From a virus, in IMG/VR virus record IMGVR_UViG_3300032086_004469, positions 1-21,366 of that record: a stretch of DNA of 21,366 nt; one strand, 5' to 3'. The notes under the pieces were generated by a model that was not told where the DNA came from, searched no databases, and was given only the letters and a program-made list of their open reading frames with translations. Position numbers and translations under genes: made by a program. Positions 13,903 through 20,291 of this stretch are shown here, piece after piece (position 1 is the stretch's first letter; each line of letters opens with the position of its first letter).

Positions 13903-15206
13903 TGATTAAAGGTATACCAACTTTTAATAAGCTCTTTACTACTACCTCCGATGTGGTAACAAATTCTGTTGACCTATCTAAACCTATGTCAGCACTATGG
14001 GATGAATACGGTACACCGAAAGTCGCATATAGTCTTAGAGATATTACAGGTCAAAATAAAGTAGCTGTTAGAGTTCGCAAGGGAGTATACGATGAAAATG
14101 ATCCTCCTGCAGAGGGGGATTATGAAAAAGATTTTAGGGTTAGCGAGCTTACTGATGGTACTCTTGAAGAATGGGTAGGTTCAGGAGACGGTTATGTCGA
14201 AACGTGGTATGATCAGGTAGGTAGTATATACCATGACCCACAGAACATTACTGGATTTTTGATGAGAGGTGTAACCAACCCGACTACACTCAACGGTGAA
14301 TGGTATAAGAATGGCAGCAATCAAGGCAAACCAGTATGGAAGCACGAAGTTAATACCAATCTTAGAATAATTTGGAATGGTAGTCAGTGGTTGATGCGTA
14401 TAGCAGGTGGGGCAATTTATTTTAGATCTTCAGTCAATACCGCTTACCCATTCCATAAAGATAACGTCTGGGTGGCAGAATCGGGCTCATATACAGGCAC
14501 ACCAACGTTTCATAGTTTTGATGGTGGCTGGTATGATCCGGTTAACGGTGAAGGTGGTATGCTCACTCAAGATTCTGAAACCTTTCAACCGCTTATCGTA
14601 TCAAACGGTACATATTTAGGTGAGATTGATTTTGACGATAACCCATCTGATGAAACACGTGATAGGCTTAATTCGCACTTCAAAATTAATATAGACCCAT
14701 ACGGTCAAGATCATTTCTGTATATTCATTGTTGCGGCGTTCGATAAAAATGCAGGTGAAATTAATCCAGTGACAGGATATCCGAAGAATCAAGTTCTTCT
14801 CGTAAATCAAGCGCCAATTTCAGCAGGCGATGCTTTTCAACAAGTTCAATTCACAAACGCAGGCAAATATACCTTTAAATTAAGTGACGGGGTCGATGAT
14901 ATTACTATAGGAAGCGGTCCAGGTAGTTACGGTGATAGTACATACCACGTTTTTAGTACTACGATATATGATGCTAGGCCGTATGGTGGGCCTAGAGCTC
15001 GTGGCGAAACATACGTAGATGGAGGCGATTATAAACTTAGACGAAACTTAGTTGATATAGATTCAACGGAGGGTGACGACGATGTACTTTATTCAGCGCC
15101 AGCAAACCCATTCTTAGGTAAAGTTAAAGAGATAATTATCTACGAATCGAGCCAATATATATCTAGAAATAAGATTGAAGATAAAATAATAAGTTATTAT
15201 CGCTAA
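13902..15206 (+). CDS. Putative tail fibre/adhesin with AbfB-like lectin fold
   Basis: This 434-residue protein shows a motif series found in phage tail proteins and in the catalytic-domain family of alpha-L-arabinofuranosidase B: AYSLRDI (42-48), VAVRVRK (54-60), WVGSGDGYVETWYDQVG (91-107). That jelly-roll (concanavalin A-like) fold is widely used by phages as a sugar-binding module. The C-terminal part (about 280-434) again reads as jelly-roll strands, with FKLSDGVDDITIGS, a Gly-Pro-rich loop and a final EIIIYES strand. I infer a host-recognition adhesin or fibre tip; enzymatic activity is not supported. It is coupled to the 98-residue gene and its stop overlaps the convergent portal gene by 4 nt. 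Confidence 0.65.
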   Translation: MIKGIPTFNKLFTTTSDVVTNSVDLSKPMSALWDEYGTPKVAYSLRDITGQNKVAVRVRKGVYDENDPPAEGDYEKDFRVSELTDGTLEEWVGSGDGYVETWYDQVGSIYHDPQNITGFLMRGVTNPTTLNGEWYKNGSNQGKPVWKHEVNTNLRIIWNGSQWLMRIAGGAIYFRSSVNTAYPFHKDNVWVAESGSYTGTPTFHSFDGGWYDPVNGEGGMLTQDSETFQPLIVSNGTYLGEIDFDDNPSDETRDRLNSHFKINIDPYGQDHFCIFIVAAFDKNAGEINPVTGYPKNQVLLVNQAPISAGDAFQQVQFTNAGKYTFKLSDGVDDITIGSGPGSYGDSTYHVFSTTIYDARPYGGPRARGETYVDGGDYKLRRNLVDIDSTEGDDDVLYSAPANPFLGKVKEIIIYESSQYISRNKIEDKIISYYR

Positions 15207-16945
15207 ACCGCTGGTTCCGGTGGCGCTTCTTCAGCAGGCGCTTCAGCTTCACCAGTATCCGCTTCACCAGTATCCGCTGGCGCGCCACCGAACGCGGGCG
15301 GCTCACCAGGTGCAGCACCACCCTCTACATCGCCACCTTCAGCAGGCGCGCCCTGTAAAGCATCTTTCCAGCCAGGCCCGGCACCTTGTATTTGCTGTAG
15401 CTCCCATTGTACTTCAGCGTCCTTACGAAGCAATTCTCTATTAGCCTTAATATCATTTTCACTCCAACCAAGATACTTCATCTGACCATATGTAGCGGAA
15501 ATGAATTCATTTGCGACAAGATTATTATATGTAGCGGTTTTAAGTTCGAGCTTTTGATTTTCTCTTAACTCGTAGAAGTTAGTTGGTACATTAAAGTGTA
15601 AATGGATCTGAGACTCCTTTAAGTCATACTTCTTCTTCAGCCCTTTTAATTCTAAATGAGTCAAGAAGCCTCTCTTTAACCCGCTAGCGAATTGCTGCTG
15701 TAATCTTATAATGAACTTAGCAAACTTAAGTTCTTCTCTTAAGATTTCCTGACCATCGCTGAACGTAGATTCAGGATTTAATCTATTTGTAGGTACTTTT
15801 AATGCCTTATAAAGCTTATTAACGAAATACATCAGGTCGGTTAATTCGCCTAAATTTGCACCACCGGCCAATTGAGTAACTGATGTACCTTCTGAACCTG
15901 CTCTCTTTGCAAACCAGAAAGAGTCTAACATCGATTGCGGGTTGAACTTCTGCACTGCTCCTTGCTGATTAACATCGAAAGTCTTTTTAGACCAATACTG
16001 CTGCATTAGTTTTCTAAGATACGCCTCAGCTTTAGGCGGTGACATGTTACCAACATCAACGTTAAACACTAAGCGCTCCGGAGCTCTAACTAAGCGATAG
16101 ATAACGATGCTATCTTCGACGAGCGATAATTGACGATATGCTCTACGCGCGTTCTCGATAAAGGGTAATCTAAAGGTTTTATCTTGATTCCATATACCAG
16201 AGTTTATATATGATACTTGATTATCATCTAGCGGTACTAATTCTACCTTTTCAATCTTCGTAGGCTTATTAGGATCGAAAACAGGCTTACGTAATATAAA
16301 GCCTTTAATAAGCATGTTCTGGATGTTGTCATACACTGCATCGACGAGGTCAGATGGTAAATGTACGACGCCTAGAATACCTTCATCAGCATACTTTTTA
16401 TGTATAATGTGTTCGAAAAATACCTCGCCCTCAATAAGCATTTGCCTAAAGTACTCAAAACCCTTTTTTTCGAGATTATAGTAATCAATATACTTTTCGA
16501 ATTCAGCTGTTATCTTACCTTTATCGCTATCATCTAATATTGTGTTTCTAAACTCGAGATTGACGATATTTCCATTTTCATCCTTATTTACAACCTCATC
16601 ACAGATCTCATCTAAAGCATCAGCAATTTCAGCAAATGAAGCCATTACCCTATAGTCACGGAGTCTACCACCTTTATTCTCTTCAATGTTAGCATAAACA
16701 AGTTCTGCATATTGAGTTTCAGTACCGAATTGACCTGGTGCTACATTATTATAATCATTATTATAAAGAACGGATTGGCCGGCCAATGCTTCAGTCCTCT
16801 TTATACCAGTATCTTGGAATACTTCGTACTTAGGATTTAAATTACCGATTATATCATTCGCATTAGGGGTCTGATAAGGTAGTTTATTAGCGATATTTCT
16901 AAAAATATCTGATTGAAAGAATGATCTTTTATTTTCGTCGGCCAT
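15203..16945 (-). CDS. gp20: Portal vertex protein, T4 gp20-like
   Basis: This 580-residue protein is the dodecameric head portal through which DNA is packaged and to which the neck attaches. Diagnostic stretches include FAEIADALDEICDEVVNKDE (104-123), FEYFRQMLIEGEVFFEHII, VHLPSDLVDAVYDNIQNM and, in the crown/stem region, LVEDSIVIYRLVRAPERLVF and KALKVPTNRLNPE. The length is near that of T4 gp20 (524) plus an unusual tail. The last 60 residues (521-580) are almost only Pro, Ala, Glu, Gly, Asp and Thr, presumably disordered, and are GC-richer than the rest. Within it two exact 15-bp copies encode an ADTGE repeat. The gene lies next to the gp15-like gene and opposite the adhesin. Confidence 0.95.
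   Translation of the reverse strand: MADENKRSFFQSDIFRNIANKLPYQTPNANDIIGNLNPKYEVFQDTGIKRTEALAGQSVLYNNDYNNVAPGQFGTETQYAELVYANIEENKGGRLRDYRVMASFAEIADALDEICDEVVNKDENGNIVNLEFRNTILDDSDKGKITAEFEKYIDYYNLEKKGFEYFRQMLIEGEVFFEHIIHKKYADEGILGVVHLPSDLVDAVYDNIQNMLIKGFILRKPVFDPNKPTKIEKVELVPLDDNQVSYINSGIWNQDKTFRLPFIENARRAYRQLSLVEDSIVIYRLVRAPERLVFNVDVGNMSPPKAEAYLRKLMQQYWSKKTFDVNQQGAVQKFNPQSMLDSFWFAKRAGSEGTSVTQLAGGANLGELTDLMYFVNKLYKALKVPTNRLNPESTFSDGQEILREELKFAKFIIRLQQQFASGLKRGFLTHLELKGLKKKYDLKESQIHLHFNVPTNFYELRENQKLELKTATYNNLVANEFISATYGQMKYLGWSENDIKANRELLRKDAEVQWELQQIQGAGPGWKDALQGAPAEGGDVEGGAAPGEPPAFGGAPADTGEADTGEAEAPAEEAPPEPAV
15246..15275. repeat. Two tandem 15-bp copies in the portal tail
   Basis: GCTTCACCAGTATCC occurs twice back-to-back (15246-15260 and 15261-15275). 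The copies are in frame and encode a duplicated Ala-Asp-Thr-Gly-Glu unit in the disordered C-terminal tail. The unit can expand or contract by slippage without a frameshift. Confidence 0.85.
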
Positions 16946-16955
16946 GGTTTATTAA

Positions 16956-16963
16956 TATTTAAT
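16956..16963 (-). promoter_or_regulatory. Late-promoter octamer upstream of the portal gene
   Basis: ATTAAATA on the minus strand, 10 nt before the ATG at 16945, between the gp15-like stop and the portal start. Confidence 0.45.
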
Positions 16964-16965
16964 AA

Positions 16966-18084
16966 TTAGTTAACCTTAATAAAGGTCGTATTACCACTAA
17001 ATGTCTGCGTCTCTAGTGTTGTATCACTGAATGAGTAACCAGCTTTATTATAAGGTATAAACCTCACGCTACCGGTCCCACCTGTCAGCACGGGCATGTT
17101 TAAGCTAATGATATTATCATTTAATATTGTAAAGGGTATTGATTGCCCAGAGATCTCTGATTGTCTCGTTGTCGCAGGAAGCGATGTTAATGATGAGTAC
17201 ATACTATCATTGGTCGAGCTAAACAATACTGTTTCGGTATTAGTGAATCCAGTACCGTTAAGAAGAATAGTACCTGCACTGGTAGAGCTTACTTGAGACG
17301 TTGTTAATGTTACATCGTCATATAACTTAACTCCATTATAGAATATATCTGTAATATGCGGAGAACCAGATAGTTCGAATGATTCAGTTGGTAGACTAGC
17401 ACTGGCCATGCCATCGTAATCAGATATTAGATTAACAGCGTTAAAGTTTTGGTCTATATAAAATATATTTCCAACAGGCTCATCTTCATCTTTAAATAAC
17501 CAACCCTTAATAGTGAACGATGTATCAGCTGTTATACGCGCCTTTTGCGATGCATTTAACTCAGTAGGATAATTTAAACCAACATTACCATCCCATAGTA
17601 CTTCGGATCGTATCTCTTGATCAACTGATAAATTAAACGCTTCAGGTACCTTCCAAGAGATAACCACGTAAGGATTTGCAAATGGTATGAAATTGCTTAA
17701 GATCTGATCTAAGTCTGTCTGATACCTACTTAGGATAGAAACACCAACTGTTATATTAACGGGTACAGGAGCTTTAATATGTCTAGACGTCTTTTCCTCT
17801 CCACTTGTACCGGAATAATAAAACCCGTCTAGTTTATTAAAAACTCTGCTTGTATCGCGCGCTACACTCTTAATACTAACTGCAACAACAGGTAAGGTAA
17901 TGGTTTTATTCTCATTGATAATGTCATGCATCACTCTCTCTTTTGGAGCATAAACATAACGAACATCGATCTTATCAACCTCAGATCTATTTTTATTATA
18001 TCGACCTATAACGATATCATCAAACGCAGCAATAAACTGCGTGATAACATCCTTGATCTCGAAATGGAAAGCGCGACTCTTCAC
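16966..18084 (-). CDS. gp15: Tail sheath stabiliser, T4 gp15-like, with C-terminal Ig-like (IPT) domain
   Basis: This 372-residue protein begins at a GTG, placed by an octamer 5 nt upstream. Segments VRYVYAPKERVMHDI (41-55), TITLPVVAVSIKSV (61-74), VPVNITVGVSILSRYQTDLD (107-126), QILSNFIPFANPYVVISWKV (127-146) and TSFTIKGWLF (188-197) line up in order with T4 gp15, which caps the tail and stabilises the contracted sheath. T4 gp15 is about 272 residues. Here about 130 residues are added from roughly 243 on. That extension contains GTILLNGTGFTNTETVLFSS (271-290), a typical Ig-like/IPT strand pattern. The neighbours are portal on one side and a phosphoribosyltransferase on the other. Confidence 0.8.
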   Translation of the reverse strand: MKSRAFHFEIKDVITQFIAAFDDIVIGRYNKNRSEVDKIDVRYVYAPKERVMHDIINENKTITLPVVAVSIKSVARDTSRVFNKLDGFYYSGTSGEEKTSRHIKAPVPVNITVGVSILSRYQTDLDQILSNFIPFANPYVVISWKVPEAFNLSVDQEIRSEVLWDGNVGLNYPTELNASQKARITADTSFTIKGWLFKDEDEPVGNIFYIDQNFNAVNLISDYDGMASASLPTESFELSGSPHITDIFYNGVKLYDDVTLTTSQVSSTSAGTILLNGTGFTNTETVLFSSTNDSMYSSLTSLPATTRQSEISGQSIPFTILNDNIISLNMPVLTGGTGSVRFIPYNKAGYSFSDTTLETQTFSGNTTFIKVN

Positions 18085-18088
18085 TTAA

Positions 18089-18559
18089 TTATTTATCCCA
18101 TGGAAAGACATACCACGCATCACCTTCATGCTCTATACCGTAATACCCATCCTGCCACTGTGATGACTGTCTTCTTACACACGCTGAATAGTAAATCTCA
18201 CCAAGCTCTCCTCTCTCAAAATGCTGGGCAAGATATTCGCTAACTTCCTTGAACGTTCTTCCTGAATCATTTATATCATCTACTACTAAAACATTTCCGA
18301 AGAGATTTGAATGTCCATAGAATTCAGTAGACTCTACCTCTCTTGTTCTCACACCCAACATCTCCATTTGCGGCTTTTCTAGACTATAACTCATTATAGT
18401 AGCAGGTACCATCCCACCCCTAGCAATACCTAGAATAGTATCGATAACAATACCCTCGCTCTTAAGTTGATCTAAAATGCTCTTACAGCATTCAGTTACC
18501 TCATCCCATGATAGATGTTTTAATTCAGTACTTTCGGCCATATTATAATTATAGGCCAT
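18089..18559 (-). CDS. Purine-type phosphoribosyltransferase (Gpt-like)
   Basis: This 156-residue protein has the type I phosphoribosyltransferase fold. The PRPP-binding motif VLVVDDINDSGRTF lies at about residues 90-103, the loop GIARGGMVPA at 44-53, and the C-terminus ends AWYVFPWDK as in xanthine-guanine phosphoribosyltransferases of the Gpt group. The family transfers phosphoribose from PRPP to a purine base; substrate choice (guanine, xanthine, hypoxanthine or another base) is not readable. A second ATG at residue 7 is possible. It sits among late virion genes, with an octamer 17 nt upstream that overlaps the previous stop codon. It may salvage purines or supply a nucleotide for DNA synthesis; a link to the 7-deazaguanine operon is only speculation. 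Confidence 0.85.
   Translation of the reverse strand: MAYNYNMAESTELKHLSWDEVTECCKSILDQLKSEGIVIDTILGIARGGMVPATIMSYSLEKPQMEMLGVRTREVESTEFYGHSNLFGNVLVVDDINDSGRTFKEVSEYLAQHFERGELGEIYYSACVRRQSSQWQDGYYGIEHEGDAWYVFPWDK
18090..18097 (-). promoter_or_regulatory. Late-promoter octamer upstream of the gp15-like gene
   Basis: GATAAATA followed by ATTAA on the minus strand, ending exactly 5 nt before the GTG start at 18084. It lies inside the end of the phosphoribosyltransferase gene and helps choose this non-ATG start. Confidence 0.5.
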
Positions 18560-18576
18560 TTATTGCAGTTATCAAG

Positions 18577-18584
18577 TATTTATC
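18577..18584 (-). promoter_or_regulatory. Late-promoter octamer upstream of the phosphoribosyltransferase gene
   Basis: GATAAATA on the minus strand, sharing its first bases with the upstream gene's TAA stop and lying 17 nt before the ATG at 18559. Confidence 0.42.
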
Positions 18585-18951
18585 TGCTATAAGTCTTTGA
18601 AAATAAAGTCAATAGATCGGCCTTATCTGTAACATTATACACTCCACGGTCAAGTGATTGCTGTATCTCCTGAGCTAACTTTTCAATTAACCCTTTCAAT
18701 TGAGACTTCTTCATAACACCGTAACCCTTTACCTCGACCATTACATCCTCTTCATCAGAGGATAAATCGGCACTAGTAGACATTCTAGCAGCATTAGGAG
18801 TACCTCTACCGGCTAAACCTCCGAACTGGGCCATGTTACTGTTCTTTAAATCTGCCCCAGGTGCATACTTAGAGTTATTACTAGAGCGCTGTTGCATATC
18901 AGCTAAACCTCTGTAGCTCTCGAATAAAGACTGATTATCGTTTGTCCACAT
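18580..18951 (-). CDS. Protein of unknown function, late-expressed
   Basis: This 123-residue protein has no recognised family. Residues 1-70 are polar and Gly/Ser/Asn-rich (QFGGLAGRGTPNAARMS) with an acidic SSDEED patch. From about 77 to 121 it is helical (KKSQLKGLIEKLAQEIQQSL and a final LLTLFSKTY). A disordered N-terminus and helical C-terminus are compatible with an internal head protein or assembly factor, but that is a guess. It carries a perfect TATAAATA 5 nt before its ATG and lies between a zincin-like protein and the phosphoribosyltransferase gene. Confidence 0.6.
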   Translation of the reverse strand: MWTNDNQSLFESYRGLADMQQRSSNNSKYAPGADLKNSNMAQFGGLAGRGTPNAARMSTSADLSSDEEDVMVEVKGYGVMKKSQLKGLIEKLAQEIQQSLDRGVYNVTDKADLLTLFSKTYSR

Positions 18952-18956
18952 ATTAT

Positions 18957-18964
18957 TATTTATA
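18957..18964 (-). promoter_or_regulatory. Perfect T4-type late promoter TATAAATA
   Basis: On the minus strand it ends exactly 5 nt before the ATG at 18951 and overlaps the last codons and stop of the zincin-like gene, which ends at 18960. Confidence 0.6.
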
Positions 18965-19403
18965 CCATATCAATAAATCTCTCTATTAATTCTTCCCATT
19001 CAGCACACTCAATCTCGTATTTGTTACCTGTATACTTCTCATTACGCTCGTTGATATCTTGTTCGGTATAGTCTAGACGGCTCCCTGGTACATTCTGAAC
19101 CTGTGACTGTACCCAATGTCTATACTCATGAACTAGACTTTTTATGAAATACATCTTACGCTCGTTCTTTGTCGTGCACCCAGTACAGTTTAGTGCTACC
19201 TCTATCTCATCCTCACCCCAAAAGTACTGAGAATCGACACCCTTACAACCTTTTACGGTAACCTCATATACCCACCACTTTCTAGTATTAACTAGATTAT
19301 TAGTAATAAAGATTAGATAATTTTCCAGCTTCTTCTTATCGATACCATACTTCTTAAACTTCTCGCGAATATCTTTAGTACATTTAAGCTTTACAATTAT
19401 CAT
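18960..19403 (-). CDS. HEXXH zinc metallopeptidase-like protein
   Basis: This 147-residue protein has SLVHEYRHWVQ at 89-99, giving the zincin signature His92-Glu93-x-x-His96. Downstream, YEIECAEWEE (129-138) offers Glu132 or Glu135 as a third zinc ligand, in the Glu-x-x-Ala arrangement seen in small zincins. There is no signal peptide, so the protein should act in the host cytoplasm or the virion. The fold suggests a peptidase, but the substrate is unknown and some relatives are inactive. It lies at the head of the minus-strand transcript that continues through the phosphoribosyltransferase to gp15 and the portal. It has no TAAATA next to its start; a TATAAT-like hexamer lies 13 nt upstream. 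Confidence 0.68.
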   Translation of the reverse strand: MIIVKLKCTKDIREKFKKYGIDKKKLENYLIFITNNLVNTRKWWVYEVTVKGCKGVDSQYFWGEDEIEVALNCTGCTTKNERKMYFIKSLVHEYRHWVQSQVQNVPGSRLDYTEQDINERNEKYTGNKYEIECAEWEELIERFIDMV

Positions 19404-19416
19404 AGATTACAATACT

Positions 19417-19422
19417 ATTATA
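19417..19422 (-). promoter_or_regulatory. Possible -10 hexamer for the zincin-like gene
   Basis: TATAAT on the minus strand, 13 nt before the ATG at 19403. No good -35 hexamer was found, so this is weak. Confidence 0.28.
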
Positions 19423-19467
19423 TCACAGTTCCTCTTTCATATAAAGAAAGCCCGGCGCCGGAGGCGC

Positions 19468-19509
19468 AAAAAAAATTCCGGCAGCACTCGCAGAGCACCC
19501 GGCCGGAAT
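19468..19509 (-). terminator. Rho-independent terminator after the EF-hand gene
   Basis: On the minus strand ATTCCGGC and GCCGGAAT form a perfect 8-bp stem around a 19-nt loop, followed by a T run. Just beyond, GCGCC-TCC-GGCGC forms a second small hairpin. The area is much GC-richer than the rest of the window. Confidence 0.75.
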
Positions 19510-19536
19510 CGTATACCGCTCTTCGGCGGATTAAAA

Positions 19537-19773
19537 TTAGCAATACCCCATAAAACGCGCTTCCCAAGCAGCTTTTTCTTCTGCGGAAACAACACCGTCC
19601 TTATTAGTATCAGCCTCATGATAAACAACTTCTTGTTCTTCTTCAGCAAATACAGCAGCAATCTCTTTAACTAACTTCGCCTTAGAGTATCTCTTATCAA
19701 GCTCAATACCTTTAGTACGGCCAAGTTCTTCAAGTGCATCTTTGGATAATTGTTTTAAAGTCTCTTTTGTCAT
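19537..19773 (-). CDS. Small helix-extended-helix (SAP/Rho-N-like) protein with one EF-hand loop
   Basis: This 78-residue protein has two modules. Residues 3-41, with LSKDALEELGRTKGIELDKR then YSKAKLVKEI, have the helix-extended-helix pattern of Rho-N/SAP/LEM-type domains, which usually bind nucleic acid. Residues 55-66, DTNKDGVVSAEE, are a complete canonical EF-hand calcium loop with all oxygen ligands in place (Asp55, Asn57, Asp59, Ser63, Glu66) and Gly60 at position 6. Helical sequence continues to the end at GYC. The combination in such a short phage protein is unusual. A late octamer lies 5 nt upstream and a strong terminator follows, so it is a one-gene transcript. A calcium-sensitive nucleic-acid or assembly factor is a speculation. 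Confidence 0.68.
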   Translation of the reverse strand: MTKETLKQLSKDALEELGRTKGIELDKRYSKAKLVKEIAAVFAEEEQEVVYHEADTNKDGVVSAEEKAAWEARFMGYC

Positions 19774-19778
19774 ACAAA

Positions 19779-19786
19779 TATTTAAT
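19779..19786 (-). promoter_or_regulatory. Late-promoter octamer upstream of the EF-hand gene
   Basis: ATTAAATA on the minus strand ends exactly 5 nt before the ATG at 19773. Confidence 0.5.
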
Positions 19787-19814
19787 GGATCTTTAACTAA
19801 TTTATAGAAAATAT

Positions 19815-19822
19815 GCTAAATA
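19815..19822 (+). promoter_or_regulatory. Late-promoter octamer upstream of the thermonuclease gene
   Basis: GCTAAATA, 6 nt before the ATG at 19829, in the 55-nt gap between divergent genes. Confidence 0.45.
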
Positions 19823-19828
19823 GATTCT

Positions 19829-20248
19829 ATGTATCAATATAAAGCAATTATTACAAAAGTGATCGACGGTGATACTGTTGATGTAGATATCGATTTAGGA
19901 TTTGAAGTATGGCTACGTAATCAGCGTATTAGACTTTACGGCATTGATACGCCAGAGTCTAGAACGTCTGATAAGGTAGAGAAGGTGTTTGGCAATCTTG
20001 CTAAGAGTAAGATATTAGAATTTTGCCCTGTTGGCTCTTCTATAATACTGCAAACGAAGACAGATGATAGTAGAGGCAAATATGGGCGTATTCTAGGAGA
20101 GCTTATTGTAGATGGTGTTAATGTCAATCAATACATGATAGATAATAACTATGCTGTTGCATACTTTGGAATGTCGAAATCTGATATAGCACAGAAACAG
20201 CTAGACAACCGCCAGGTAATACTAGAGCGCGGTGAAGTAGAATTATAG
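19829..20248 (+). CDS. Thermonuclease-family (staphylococcal nuclease-like) nuclease
   Basis: This 139-residue protein is a compact staphylococcal-nuclease domain without signal peptide. It has VIDGDTVDVDIDLGF (11-25), RIRLYGIDTPES (33-44) and KYGRILGEL (84-92). The catalytic residues Arg35, Glu43 and Arg87 are all present, as are Asp20-Asp22 and Asp40 near the calcium site, so it should be an active calcium-dependent nuclease cutting DNA and RNA. Without a leader peptide it would work in the host cytoplasm or be carried in the particle. A role in degrading host nucleic acid is plausible but not shown. It is followed 43 nt later by the DUF268-like gene, which has its own octamer. Confidence 0.9.
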   Translation: MYQYKAIITKVIDGDTVDVDIDLGFEVWLRNQRIRLYGIDTPESRTSDKVEKVFGNLAKSKILEFCPVGSSIILQTKTDDSRGKYGRILGELIVDGVNVNQYMIDNNYAVAYFGMSKSDIAQKQLDNRQVILERGEVEL

Positions 20249-20278
20249 TACTAGTACTTGCAAAAGGTGAGATTACTC

Positions 20279-20286
20279 TTTAAATA
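20279..20286 (+). promoter_or_regulatory. Late-promoter octamer upstream of the DUF268-like gene
   Basis: TTTAAATA ends exactly 5 nt before the ATG at 20292. Confidence 0.5.
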
Positions 20287-20291
20287 CTCTA

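Noticed and set aside
13902-15206. Arabinofuranosidase enzyme
   Set aside because: The motifs match only the lectin-like fold shared with phage tail proteins. No catalytic residues could be identified and the context is virion structure.
15246-15275. CRISPR-like or iteron repeat
   Set aside because: There are only two copies, head-to-tail without spacers, in frame inside the portal coding region.
15220-15444. A plus-strand open frame antisense to the portal tail
   Set aside because: Its His/Gln/Leu-rich content is the complement of the low-complexity Pro/Ala/Glu tail; there is no promoter, leader or recognisable domain.
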